Origin: Prorocentrum cordatum
Lineage: Eukaryota; Sar; Dinophyceae; Prorocentrales; Prorocentraceae
NCBI GenBank assembly: GCA_963575745.1
Contig: CAUYUJ010000187.1
Coordinates: 1-45,711 of the forward strand
DNA length: 45,711 bases
Direction: 5' to 3'
The notes beneath the pieces are model-generated. The model did not search any database, was not told where the DNA came from, and was given only the letters and a program-made list of their open reading frames with translations. A program made the position numbers and the translations under genes. Positions 36,195 to 45,711 of the stretch are shown in pieces. Each line of letters opens with the position of its first letter. The first letter of the stretch is position 1.

Positions 36195-38085
36195 CTTTTC
36201 TTTCTCTCTCTTCCAGCCCTCCTTGGTTGGGTATTCGTTTTGAATAGAGCAGTGTGGTCGCGTCCTTCCTCCTCCCGCCTCCCGCCTCTTTCCTGCCTCT
36301 TTCTGTCTTGCCTGCGGGGGGCTGCGATCTGTGAAACTGTCGCCACTTTCGAGGCCTGCTGGGGGGTCCTGCATAGAGGGTAACCGCGGCTGATTCAAAT
36401 TAGACCTCGCCATCCCTGGGGGGCTGCGATCCGTGAAACTGTCGCCACTTTCGAGGCCTGCTGGGGGGTAATCGCGGCGGATTCAAATTAGACCTCGCCA
36501 TCCCTGGGGGGCTGCGATCTGTGAAACTGTCACCACTTTCGAGGCCTGCTGGGGGGTCCTGCGTAGAGGGTAATCGCGGCGGATTCAAATTAGACCTCGC
36601 CATCCCTGGGGGGCTGCGATCTGTGAAACTGTCGCCACTTTCGAGGCCTGCTGGGGGGTCCTGCCTAGAGGGTAATCGCGGCGGATTCAAATTAGACCTC
36701 GCCATCCCTGGGGGGCTGCGATCTGTGAAACTGTCGCCACTTTCGAGGCCTGCTGGGGGGTCCTGCATAGAGGGTAATCGCGGCGGTTTCAAATTAGACC
36801 TCGCCATCCCTGGGGGGCTGCGATCTGTGAAACTGTCGCCACTTTCGAGGCCTGCTGGGGGGTCCTGCATAGAGGGTAATCGCGGCGGATTCTAATTAGA
36901 CCTCGCCATCCCTGGGGGGCTGCGATCTGTGAAACTGTCGCCACTTTCGAGGCCTGCTGGGGGGTCCTGCATAGAGGGTAATCGCGGCGGATTCAAATTA
37001 GACCTCGCCATCCCTGGGGGGCTGCGATCTGTGAAACTGTCGCCACTTTCGAGGCCTGCTGGGGGGTCTTGCATAGAGGGTAATCGCGGCGGATTCAAAT
37101 TAGACCTCGCCATCCCTGGTGGGCTGCGATCTGTGAAACAGTCGCCACTTTCGAGGCCTGCTGGGGGGCCCAGTAGCAGGGGGGGGGCCAACAGTGACGC
37201 AACGCAGATGTCAAATTAGCCCTCACATCCCTGGGGGGCTGCGATCTGTGAAACTGTCGCCACTTTTGAGGCCTGCTGGGGGGCCCAGCACAGTGGGTAC
37301 TCACCGCAGACTCAAATGGGACCTCGCCATCCCTGGGGGGCTGCGATCTGTGAAACTGTCGCCACTTTCGAGGCCTGCTGGGGGGCCGAGCACAGTGGCG
37401 CCAGGCGCGGACCAAAATTAGACCTGGGAATCCCTGGGGGGCTGCGATTTGTGAAACTGTCGCCACTTTCGAGGCCTGCTGGGGGGGGGGCCAGCACAGT
37501 GACGCCACGCGCGGACCCAAATTAGACCTCGCCATCCCTGGGGGGGCTGCGATCTGTGAAACTGTCGCCACTTTCGAGGCCTGCTGGGGGGCCCCAGCAC
37601 AGTGACGCCACGGGCGGACCCAAATTAGACCTCGCCATCCCTGGGGGGCTGCGATCTGTGAAACTTTCGCCGCTTTCGAGGCCTGCTGGGGGGCCCAGCA
37701 CAGTGACGCCACGGGCGGACCCAAATTAGACCTCGCCATCCCTGGGGGGCGGCGATCTGTGAAACTGTCGCCAATGTCGCCACTTTCGAGGCCTGCTGGG
37801 GGGCCCAGCACAGTGACGCCACGGGCGGACCCAAATTAGACCTCGCCATCCCTGGGGGGCTGCGATCTGAGATCCCCGCTTTCGAAGTGGCTAGGGTTGC
37901 TCAGGGATTGTAACGAATCAGCTTTATCTAGTCCTTGTCCTGTAACCAGTGTCCTGTGAGTCTCCCGAATTCCGTCTGGAGGCATATGTAACCCTCGCTC
38001 CGTCATCGCCCCCCTTTATAAAGTGTCCTAAACTATTTGCGCCCCGCGTTTGCGGAGGGGTTGGGTACGTCGCCAGGGTTAATTT
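36195..38085 (+). repeat. 102-bp satellite array with leader and tail, unit 1
   Basis: A pyrimidine-rich leader (36195-36310, with CTCCTTGGTTGGGTATTCG) precedes 16 monomers. The landmark GCTGCGAT falls at 36321, 36423, 36511, 36613, 36715, 36817, 36919, 37021, 37123, 37238, 37340, 37441, 37546, 37648, 37749 and 37859. Most spacings are exactly 102 bp. The half CTGCGATCTGTGAAACTGTC plus GCCACTTTCGAGGCCTGCTG is well kept. The other half switches from a TCCTGCATAGAGGGTAATCG type to a CCCAGCACAGTGACGCC type after 37170. A unique tail (37870-38085, TTTCGAAGTGGCTAGG onward) closes the unit. Because 102 is a multiple of 3, both strands carry spurious ORFs. Confidence 0.9.
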
Positions 38086-39590
38086 TTTCCCAACCTCCCT
38101 CCTTGGTTTGGGTATTCGTTTTTGAAATAGAGCATGCACGGTCGCGTCTCTTCCTCTCCCGGCCTACCGCCTCTTTCGGTCTCTTTCTGTCTTTGCCTGT
38201 GTCGGGAGGCTGCGATCTGTGAAAAACTGTCTGTTCTTTCGAGGCCTTGCTGGGGGGTCCTTGAGTAGAGGGTAATGCGGCGGATTTTCAAAAGTAGACC
38301 CTGCCAATCCTTGGGGGGCTGCGATCTTGTGAAACGGTCGCCACTTTCGGGCCTCCTTTGTGGGGGGTCCTTGCATAGAGGGTAAATCGCGGCGGATTAA
38401 AAATTTGACTCCGCCATCCCTGGGGGGGGGGGGCTGCGATTCTGTGAAACTGTTCGCCACTTTCGAGGCCTCGGGGGGGGTCTGCATAGTGGGTAGCCTT
38501 CGCGGCGGATTCAAATGGGACCTCGCCATCCCTGGGGGGCTGCGATCTGTGAAACTGTCGCCACTTTCGAGGCCTGCTGGGGGGCCCAGCACAGTGTGCA
38601 CCCGCGGCGGATTCAAATGGGACCTCTCCATCCCTGGGGGGCTGCGATCTGTGAAACTGTCGCCACTTTCGAGGCCTGCTGGGGGGCCCAGCACAGTGAG
38701 GGCCACGCGCAGATTCAAATTAGACCTCGCCATCCCTGGGGGGCTGCGATCTGCGAAACTGTCGCCATTTTCGAGGCCTGCTGGGGGGCCCAGCACAGTG
38801 AGGGCCACGCGCGGATTCAAATTAGACCTCGCCATCCCTGGGGGGCTGCGATCTGCGAAACTGTCGCCATTTTCGAGGCCTGCTGGGGGGCCCAGCACAG
38901 TGAGGGCCACGCGCGGATTCAAATTAGACCTCGCCATCCCTGGGGGGCTGCGATCTGCGAAACTGTCGCCATTTTCGAGGCCTGCTGGGGGGCCCAGCAC
39001 AGTGAGGGCCACGCGCAGATTCAAATTAGACCTCGCCATCCCTGGGGGGCTGCGATCTGCGAAACTGCGCCATTTTCGAGGCCTGCTGGGGGGCCCAGCA
39101 CAGTGAGGGCCACGCGCGGATTCAAATTAGACCTCGCCATCCCTGGGGGGGTGCGATCTGCGAAACTGCCGCCATCGAGGCCTGCTTCGATTCAAAGGAC
39201 CTCGCCATCCCTGCTGCGATCTGGAACCTGTCGCGAGCAGCAGTGAGGGCCACACGGGCCAGATCTGCAAATCGAGGCCTGCTGGGGGGCCCAGCCAGTG
39301 AGGGCCACGGGCAGATTCCACCTCGCCGTCCCTGCGGGGCTGCGATCTGTGAACCTGTCGCCACTTTCGAGGCCTGCTGTGATCCCCGTTTTCGAAGTGG
39401 CTAGGAGTGCTCAGGAATTGTAAATCATCAGCTTTATCAAGCCCTTTTCCTGTAGCCAGTGTCCTGCGAGTCTCCCGAATTCCGTCTGCAGACATATGTA
39501 ACCCTCGCTCCGTCATCGCCCCCTTATAAAGTATCCTAAACTATTTGCGCCCCGCTTTTGCGCAGGGGTTGGGTACGTCGCCAGGGTAAT
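38086..39590 (+). repeat. 102-bp satellite array with leader and tail, unit 2
   Basis: Repeats the plan of unit 1: the same leader (CTCCTTGGTTTGGGTATTCG at 38099), 10 regular monomers (landmarks 38209 to 39150) plus degenerate ones to about 39370, and the same tail (39381-39590). The five spacings from 38539 to 39049 are each 102 bp. The first three monomers (38200-38470) have many single-base insertions in homopolymers, which looks more like poor consensus quality than divergence. Confidence 0.85.
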
Positions 39591-40055
39591 TATATATATA
39601 TATATAAATTAGAATCGAACGTACCGCAACAATGAAAACATCGCACATTTCATGTGGGATGCGGCTGAAACAACCATTACTTCCGATCTATAACAATTTA
39701 GGTCTTAAGTTCCGGGCCACCTATAGTTCGGGGTGGACCTCTGGGTTTGGATTTTGGCATGCGCGCGCAACGACGCGCGCGAGTGCACTTCGTCAATTTT
39801 TTTTGCAAGGGATTTGCGAAAAAGTGTTATATTAGAATACAACAAATCGCCGCATAGTTTTTTTGGTCTAAAAAAAGGGGCCCTCAGGGGGGGGGGAACC
39901 CGGTTGGCCTGGGACATTGTGATGTCATTTTTAGGATGGCCATGTGGTCATAATCATATGTGATTTACATACCCGAAAGGGGGGCCGATAATGCCGGGGG
40001 GGGGGGGGGGGGGTAGATCCGATTCTTTTCTTAGAAAGGAGAATCTATGTGGGGC
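39591..40055. other. Non-coding spacer with homopolymer runs
   Basis: Short (AT)n at 39590-39606, an inverted repeat GCGCGC...GCGCGC near 39761-39780, poly-G runs near 39889-39898 and 39996-40013. No gene seen. Confidence 0.5.
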
Positions 40056-40075
40056 CATATATATATGTATGTATA

Positions 40076-40127
<52 letters not shown>
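40056..40127. repeat. (AT)n microsatellite
   Basis: About 70 bp of AT with four GTAT interruptions at the left end. Confidence 0.9.
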
Positions 40128-40130
<3 letters not shown>

Positions 40131-40154
40131 CACTCTTCGCGTTGTAATATTTAT

Positions 40155-40400
40155 AGGTGAAGCGATCTATGTTTGCAATCTATGTTGATCGATCTACTTG
40201 CTGCAGTCATTGTGGTGCAGTCTGTGTTAGGCAATATGTGTGGAGCAATCTGGGTGGTGCAATAGATGTGATGCGATCTATGCGGCGCAACCTGTGTAGA
40301 GCAGTGTATGTCGCGCAATCTATGTGGTGTGATTCGTGATGTTCAATCTATGTGGTGTGATCTAGGTTGTGTAATCTATTTGGTGCGATCAATGTGCAAA
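40155..40400 (+). repeat. Degenerate ~15-bp tandem repeat
   Basis: Successive units of the type GYGCRATCTATGTGG (for example GCGCAATCTATGTGG, GTGTGATCTAGGTTG, GTGTAATCTATTTGG), about 16 units with drift in every one. Confidence 0.75.
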
Positions 40401-41029
40401 GAACGCCCCTCCCCGCCGAGCGGCTGGGTGACGCTGGCCACAGCGCCTTCCAGCCTTCACCACATGTCCACATCATGCTATCGCGAATGGCCTGCCTTTT
40501 CTTGCGCTTGGCGGTGCTCCTTCGCTCACCGCATTCGCACGGCCACTGCAACGGCTTCCAGGGGCAGAGGAACTGACTTTTGGAGGAGCGGTACCTCCAA
40601 TTGCTTGCACCCAGATTTCGTTAGGGACTGCATGGGTAACGCGACTCAAGGATTTAAGCGGGTGTTCACACATTGCATATAACACGCAGCTTCAAACGTG
40701 ATCTGCTTCGTGCCTGGTGCGTTCGAGCATCGGGTATGCAAGCAAACATGCATCATAAAACAAGGCCAGGCACCGCTGAACAAGCACGGGGGTCTGCACG
40801 CAGCCACGCAAACAATCACACTGCAAACCCGTCGCGGCAATAAGCAACCAAAATGTAGGCGCAACGTAATACGACTTCAGGTGTGCATCCACAGAAGACG
40901 GCACATGTACGCAACCTCGAGGCGGCTGCCGCGAACCCACTCGCCAAGACTGGTCGAGACCTCCTGCTGGCAAGCCTATCAACCCATCCCGTCACCGTGC
41001 CTGGGTTATCGGTCAGAGGCCCCAAGGAT
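40401..41029. other. Unassigned region
   Basis: Short open frames on both strands, none with recognisable motifs or conserved partners elsewhere in the window. Confidence 0.4.
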
Positions 41030-41215
41030 GCTTGTGAGGATCTCTTGGGAGACCTCTCGGAAGCCTCTTGGAGGCGTTTTTTTGGGGCGTCTCGGGGTCT
41101 CGGGGGCTTCTTGGGGTCTGACTTGGGCGTCCTGGGGCTTCTTGGGGGCTTCGTGAGGGCACTTCGGGGGCCTCTGGGGTGATCTTGGGCCAACTTGGGC
41201 GGAGGGCCCAGATGT
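41030..41215 (+). repeat. Degenerate G-rich repeat (CTTGGGGGCCTCTTGGGG type), locus 1
   Basis: Units of 15-20 bp such as CTTCTTGGGGTC and CTTCTTGGGGGCTTC. The same type recurs at 42895-43120 and 45480-45680. Confidence 0.65.
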
Positions 41216-41452
41216 CGGTTCGTGTACTCCCTTTCGGGTCCCTCTCTGGGCTAAGGCGGTGCGCGGCAAAATCAGAAAACAGCCGATGGATTTTGACGAT
41301 TTGGGCCTCCTGGGCCGCCTCCAGGACGTCCAGGACGGCCCCGGAGGCGCCGGTGAGGGCTCCAGGGCGGTCCTCGGGGCCATGTTTGCCCATGTTGGAC
41401 ACGCATGTCCCGAGCCACGTGCTCGTGGTTTCTGGGAAAGTCACGCGAGCAT

Positions 41453-42300
41453 TGTGGAAGTCGACTAGTTGAGAGGAAGCATGCTGCCGAGTACTTTCCA
41501 GATGTCTCAAGAATGTTTCAAGCATGTTCCAAACATGTACAACCATGTGCAAGACATGTTTGGGACATGTTTCCTGCAGTTCGAGTGCATTCAAAATTCA
41601 ATGATAGGACTGTTAGGGTGTCCACTGTTGTGGCATCCGCGAGAAGAGTCACGCGAGCCAGTCCCACGAGCGCCCTGGAGCGCCAGAGAGCGACCGGAAT
41701 GCCGGGCGCTGGGCCCCTGAAAGAGCACCTGCAAGGTGGATCGAGAGAGCTCGAAGGGGGCCGAAGACGCTACAGTTTGCGCCTCGTGGCACAGTTTTGT
41801 GGAAGTCGATTAATGGAGAGGAATCATGCTGCCAAATATTTTCCAGATGTCTAAAACATGTTTCAAACATGCTTGAAAACACAAAACATGTTGAACACAT
41901 GTCTAGGACATTTTTCTTGCATTCTGAAAACATTCAAAATTCAATGATAGGGCTGTTAGGGTGTCCAGTGTCGTGGCATCCACGAGGAGAGTCACACGAG
42001 CCAGTCCCACGAGCGCCCTGGAGCGCGGGATAGCGACCGGAATGCCGGGCGGTGGGCCCCTGAAAGAGCGCTTGCAAGGTCTGATCCAGAGAGCTCGAAG
42101 GGGGCTGAAGACGCTCCAGCTTGTGCCTCGGGGCATGGAAGCGGGTTCATCCTTGTGGAATTCGATCAGTGGAGGGGAAGCAGGCTGCCAAACATTTTCC
42201 AGTTGTCTAAAGCATGTTTCAAGCATGCTTTAAACATATACAAACATGCTTGAAGCATTTTTAGAACATGTTTTACACGCTGTAGAACATTAGAGAGTGT
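41453..42300 (+). repeat. ~350-bp tandem repeat, about 2.4 copies
   Basis: Starts aligned on TGTGGAAGTCGA-type sequence at 41453, 41799 and 42154 (periods 346 and 355). Each unit has an ACATGTTT/AACATG-rich half and a half with CAGTCCCACGAGCGCCCTGG and GACCGGAATGCCGGGCG. The ACATGT-type motifs are themselves short palindromes. No frame is conserved across units. Confidence 0.8.
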
Positions 42301-42593
42301 CCATTGTCATGGCATCCACAAGTTTATACATGGGCACTAGCACTATATAGAAAGCTATGGGATTTGTTGTTTGTCCCCTCCCTCAGTTCGCTCTGCACTC
42401 TGTACATAAGATTGCATGTCAAGCCCTGCTTAGTCTATAGTCAGCTCTGCTCTGTATTCTATGATGTGTACATGCTCTCTCGTCTGTGCGATCTACTATC
42501 GCATTGTGGCCTATCTCCTTGTATAGATCTCCTAATATCTCTTCTCTCTATGTGTATGTATGTATATAAGCAGAAATGGTCGTTGTCACAAGT

Positions 42594-42720
42594 GCTCTCC
42601 CTCTTTCTATCTTCCGTCTCTCTCTCTCTCTCCCTGTCTCTCTCTCTCTCTCTCTCTCCTTCTCTCCCTGTATCTCTCTCGCTCTCTGTCGCCCTCTCTC
42701 TCTCTCTCTCTCTCCCCCTT
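42594..42720 (+). repeat. (TC)n microsatellite
   Basis: Imperfect CT tract, strictly pyrimidine except for a few G and A interruptions. Confidence 0.9.
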
Positions 42721-42894
42721 CACTTCTGCTACTGACTTGTGGATGATTCAAAAGTCGCTCTGCCGCCTACTTTCCAACTTCTGTTGGAGAGGCTTCCGCC
42801 TTTCCACCGACCCCAGGGAGATGTGCGGTTTCCGAGTTCTCCCCGTCGTGCTGTCTGTGTGTAGCTGCTGCTGATCCGGCCTCATCTTTCTCCG

Positions 42895-43120
42895 CGTCTG
42901 CCGCGGGCTTCTTGGGGGCCTCTTCGAGGCCAACGTGGGGGACCACTTGCAGCTTTCTCAGGGCTCCTGGGCCTTTGAGGACCCCCTGGCGACGTCTTGG
43001 AGGCCCCTTGGGGGCATGTTGGGGCTCTTGGGATCTTGTGTAGGAGGCTTCCGGGGTAGTTGCGAGTTCCCCCTCTCTCAGCATTTGTGGTAGTCTTGGA
43101 GGCCTCTTGGGCCGCCTTCG
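42895..43120 (+). repeat. Degenerate G-rich repeat, locus 2
   Basis: CTTCTTGGGGGCCTCTTCGA, CTTGGAGGCCCCTTGGGGGC and similar units; same family as 41030-41215. Confidence 0.6.
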
Positions 43121-43137
43121 GGCCCTAGGGAGCTGGT

Positions 43138-43745
43138 GCGCCATGGCCACTGGGTCGCCCAGTAGACGGAGGAATTTGCTGAGTGATGGGTGCCTGCAGA
43201 GGCGCTGGCCTCGATGCCTCCGATTGCGCAGCCTTCTGTTCCTGTGTGTTCGCAAGTTTTTTCGGACACGCGTGGTGTTGATGCAGACGAGCTGGCGCAG
43301 GAAGCAACCGCGGCAGCTGAGGCTCCCGTGGCCTGCTACCTGGCGCGGCATCGGGGCCTACTTCATGTGTGTTCACGAGTTTTTTTCGGACACGTGGTGT
43401 TGATGCAGAGCAGCTGGCAGAGGGCGCCACCCTGGTAAGCGTGGCCCGGCGCGGCATCGGAACTTACCGCTGGTGGAGGAGGGCGTGGGGGATGAGAGAG
43501 GGCAGTTGACATCTCTGGATGCTCCGTCTCACCGTGCGCCGTGGCCATGGGGTCGTTCAGCCGACGCCAGAAATTGCTGAGTAATAAGTGCGCGCAGAGG
43601 CGTTGGCCTCGATGCATCCGATTGCGCAGCCATCTGTTCGTGTGCGTTCGCGAGTTTCTTCGGTCACGCGTGGTGTTGATGCAGGCGAGCTGGTGCAGGA
43701 ATTAACCGCGGCAGCTGCGGCTCCCGTGGCCTGCCGAGGAATACC
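43138..43745 (+). repeat. ~400-bp duplication with a conserved short frame
   Basis: Bases around 43140-43340 recur at about 43540-43740, with an extra partial copy near 43365-43430. One frame is kept in both main copies: AEALASMPPIAQPSV, then SDTRGVDADELAQE, against AEALASMHPIAQPSV, then SVTRGVDAGELVQE. It is interrupted outside that segment, so this could be a duplicated exon fragment or simply a repeat; I do not recognise it. Confidence 0.6.
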
Positions 43746-43897
43746 CTGCGCGGCGTCGCGACCTACCGCGGGGGGGGGGCGAGGAGGCGGAGGTGGAGGG
43801 TAACGCGAGTATGAGGAGGGGGTGTAGTAGGTATGATGCGCGGCGACTCTGCGCGCGAGGCGCGGAAGCATGACGGCGCAGCGTCTCGAATTTCGAC

Positions 43898-45070
43898 GGT
43901 GCCTGGACCTCGGGTTCGGCGAGTGTGGCTCTGTGCGCTCGTTGGCCGACGTTATCCTGCGTGGAGTTCGCTTTCGACAAGTGTTACAGGTTTTACTGCC
44001 GTTAGCAGTCTTGTCGGTGATGAGGTTGCCCCTCTTCACTCTTGCGCCGGCACGATGTTTTGGCATTTGTGTCGCTTACTTTATGGATGCCGTCTGGGTG
44101 TGCCTGTCATTCTAGTTCGTCTCTGACGATGCTGTTTGCTTGACTCACACCGAGCGATCGACCTCTGCGTGTTTATGGTCGCGCCGCCGCGCCATTTTGC
44201 TGCGCTTGCTTGCTGGTCGCTACCGGGATTTCCAACGCCACCGGGTTTGGGAGTATCGGTTCTGGCTCCTTCTGAGTGGCTGCCCGTTCGCTCGCTTCGC
44301 TTGCCTTGCTTTTCCTGCTGCCTAGTCGCGGCCCGACTCGTGTTCGGACGGCATTCGGCCCGCCTCGCGAGCCTGTTGACCAAAAGTATCCCCACCAGCA
44401 TGGCGTTCAGGTGATCTTGATTTCATGCAAGGATTCACGCAGGGAGTGGCGCTGCGTCGCATTCGTTGAGGTCAGGTGCCCCCTGGCCTGCTCCTGGCTG
44501 GTGTCGGCCCCTACTGGTGACCGGAAGGTTCGAGTGGGTCTGTCGCTACACTGCCTACTTTACGGTACCTGGACCTCGGGTTCGGCGAGTGTGGCTCTGT
44601 ACGCTCGTTGGCCGACGTTATCGTGCGTGGAGTTCGCTTTCGACAAGTGATACAGGTTTTACTGCCGTTTGCAGTCTTGTCGGTGATGAGGTTGCCCCTC
44701 TTCACTCTTGCGCCGGCACGATGTTTTGGCATTTGTGTCGCCTACTTTACGGATGTCGTCTGGGTGTGCCTGTCGGTTTATTTCGTCTCTGACGGTGCTG
44801 TTTGCCTGACTCACACCGAGCGATCGACCTCTGCGTGTTTATGGTCGCGCCGCCGCGCCATTTTGGCTGCGTTTGCTTGCTGGTCGCCACCGGTATTTCC
44901 AACGCCACCGGGTTTGGGAGTATCGGTTCTGGCTCTCCTTCTGAGTGGCTGCCCGCTCGCTCGCTTCGCTTGCCTTTCTTTTCCTGCTGCCTAGTCGCGA
45001 CCCGACTAGTGTTCGGACGGCTTTCGACCCGCCTCGCGAGCCTGTTGACCGAAAGTATCTCCACCAGCCT
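43898..45070 (+). repeat. 666-bp tandem duplication (two copies)
   Basis: CCTGGACCTCGGGTTCGGCG at 43902 recurs at 44568, a shift of 666 bp. About 505 bp of each copy align at high identity, ending in AAAGTATCYCCACCAGC. A short motif (CCTACTTTACGG) at the end of the intervening spacer also lies inside each unit, pointing to duplication between short homologies. Open frames differ between copies because of single-base indels, which argues against a conserved protein. Confidence 0.8.
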
Positions 45071-45324
45071 CCTGTTTGCCTCTCTCCTGATCGTCCTTGT
45101 TATTTTCATTCGCCGTTCTCTGCTTTTGCGCTGATTTAGGCCGTTGTTAGTTTGCAATTCCTTGGGCGCCGCCCGACATTGATTGCTTCGCCGCGGTCGC
45201 GATCAAAAAAATATCCCCACCAATCCATCCATAACCGGTGCCCAGGCGGGTTGCCTTGATCAGGAACGTGTAGGAACATACCTTGCAACAAGTGTTGGAT
45301 CAGGCTGATGAGACGCATATTGAA

Positions 45325-45475
45325 GCCGAACGCAAGGAGGATGATGAGACGATGAGGAGGACGAGGAGTGGGACGAGGACGAAAATAATGCAGAAGAAAA
45401 TGACGAACAGGGGAACGAGGAGGACGATGTGGGCGAGAAAACGACGAAAACGAGGAGGAAGAGGATCGCTCAGAG
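45325..45475 (+). repeat. Purine-rich GAGGACGA-type stretch
   Basis: Low-complexity GA-rich DNA with GAC, GAT and AAA triplets; no gene. Confidence 0.65.
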
Positions 45476-45479
45476 TCTG

Positions 45480-45680
45480 GCAACTTTTTTGGGGTCTACT
45501 GGAGGCTCTCTGAGGGTCCTGTTGGGACTCTCGCGGCCCTCCTGGGGCCCTTTTGGGGCTACTGTTCAGGGCCTGCGGGTCCTCTTGGGGCTCTTCTGGG
45601 GAGTCTCGGGGCTCTCTTGGGGCCCTCTTGGGGGTCTGAGGAATCTTGAAGGGCCTCTTGGGGCCATCATGTAGGGCGGC
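45480..45680 (+). repeat. Degenerate G-rich repeat, locus 3
   Basis: GGGGCTCTCTTGGGGCCCTC, TTGGGGGTCTGAGG and related units, the same type as 41030-41215 and 42895-43120. Confidence 0.65.
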
Positions 45681-45711
45681 GGTCCGAAGAGGGGGCCGCT
45701 TCATGATAGTG

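Noticed and set aside
36400-39246. Open frames of 34-residue repeats on both strands in the satellite arrays
   Set aside because: The 102-bp period is a multiple of three, so any stop-free monomer gives long frames; both strands are equally open and spacing breaks them without selection for frame.
36195-39590. CRISPR-like appearance of regular repeats
   Set aside because: The monomers are 102 bp, both halves are repeated, and the DNA is eukaryotic; no spacer-repeat alternation of CRISPR type.
44857-44868. GCCATTTTGGCT, matching 12 bases of the spliced leader core
   Set aside because: The flanks do not match the rest of the leader (no CTCAAG end), and the parallel copy at about 44190 lacks a base; probably chance.

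Overview
This window looks like a stretch of dinoflagellate nuclear genome made almost entirely of mobile elements and tandem repeats; I see no ordinary host gene. The dinoflagellate call rests mainly on a 22-base relic at 34054-34075 that matches the dinoflagellate spliced leader at all but one position. Supporting signs are a very GC-rich, intronless giant transposon ORF, retroelement RNase H domains, and long degenerate tandem arrays.

Layout. 1-7713: composite repeats built as a ~200-bp leader, several ~178-bp monomers and a conserved 3' hairpin tail. They are interrupted by two 5'-truncated LINE copies (1839-2215, 2216-4134) and followed by an inverted set (5714-7100). 7714-23264: a GC-rich Helitron-like (rolling-circle) transposon. 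It has a decayed N-terminal repeat region, a 3692-codon frame with zinc fingers, a DUF6570-like domain, an HUH/two-tyrosine Rep and most of a PIF1 helicase, then a second frame with the last helicase motifs, a ubiquitin-specific protease (USP, peptidase C19) domain and a Cys-rich module. 23265-25450: a 2-kb TGTGTCTG-type microsatellite holding two palindromic ~85-bp elements. 25463-31249: further LINE, SINE-like and composite copies, several ending in the same hairpin tail, plus two unrecognised reading frames. 31943-33971: a broken CACTA/Plavaka-like DDE transposase. 34054-34749: a reading frame next to the spliced-leader relic. 34881-45711: low-complexity DNA with one 100-N assembly gap, two large 102-bp satellite arrays with shared leader and tail, and several 350-670-bp tandem duplications; no recognisable genes.

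Most notable points: (1) one Helitron-like element appears to join Rep, PIF1 helicase and a USP protease with its catalytic Cys, His and Asp motifs intact; (2) two separate LINE copies carry an RNase H domain whose catalytic motifs come in circularly permuted order; (3) LINE copies and non-coding repeats share one 3' hairpin tail, as expected if the non-coding repeats are copied by the LINE reverse transcriptase; (4) the spliced-leader relic. All family assignments were made by eye from motifs, without database searches.
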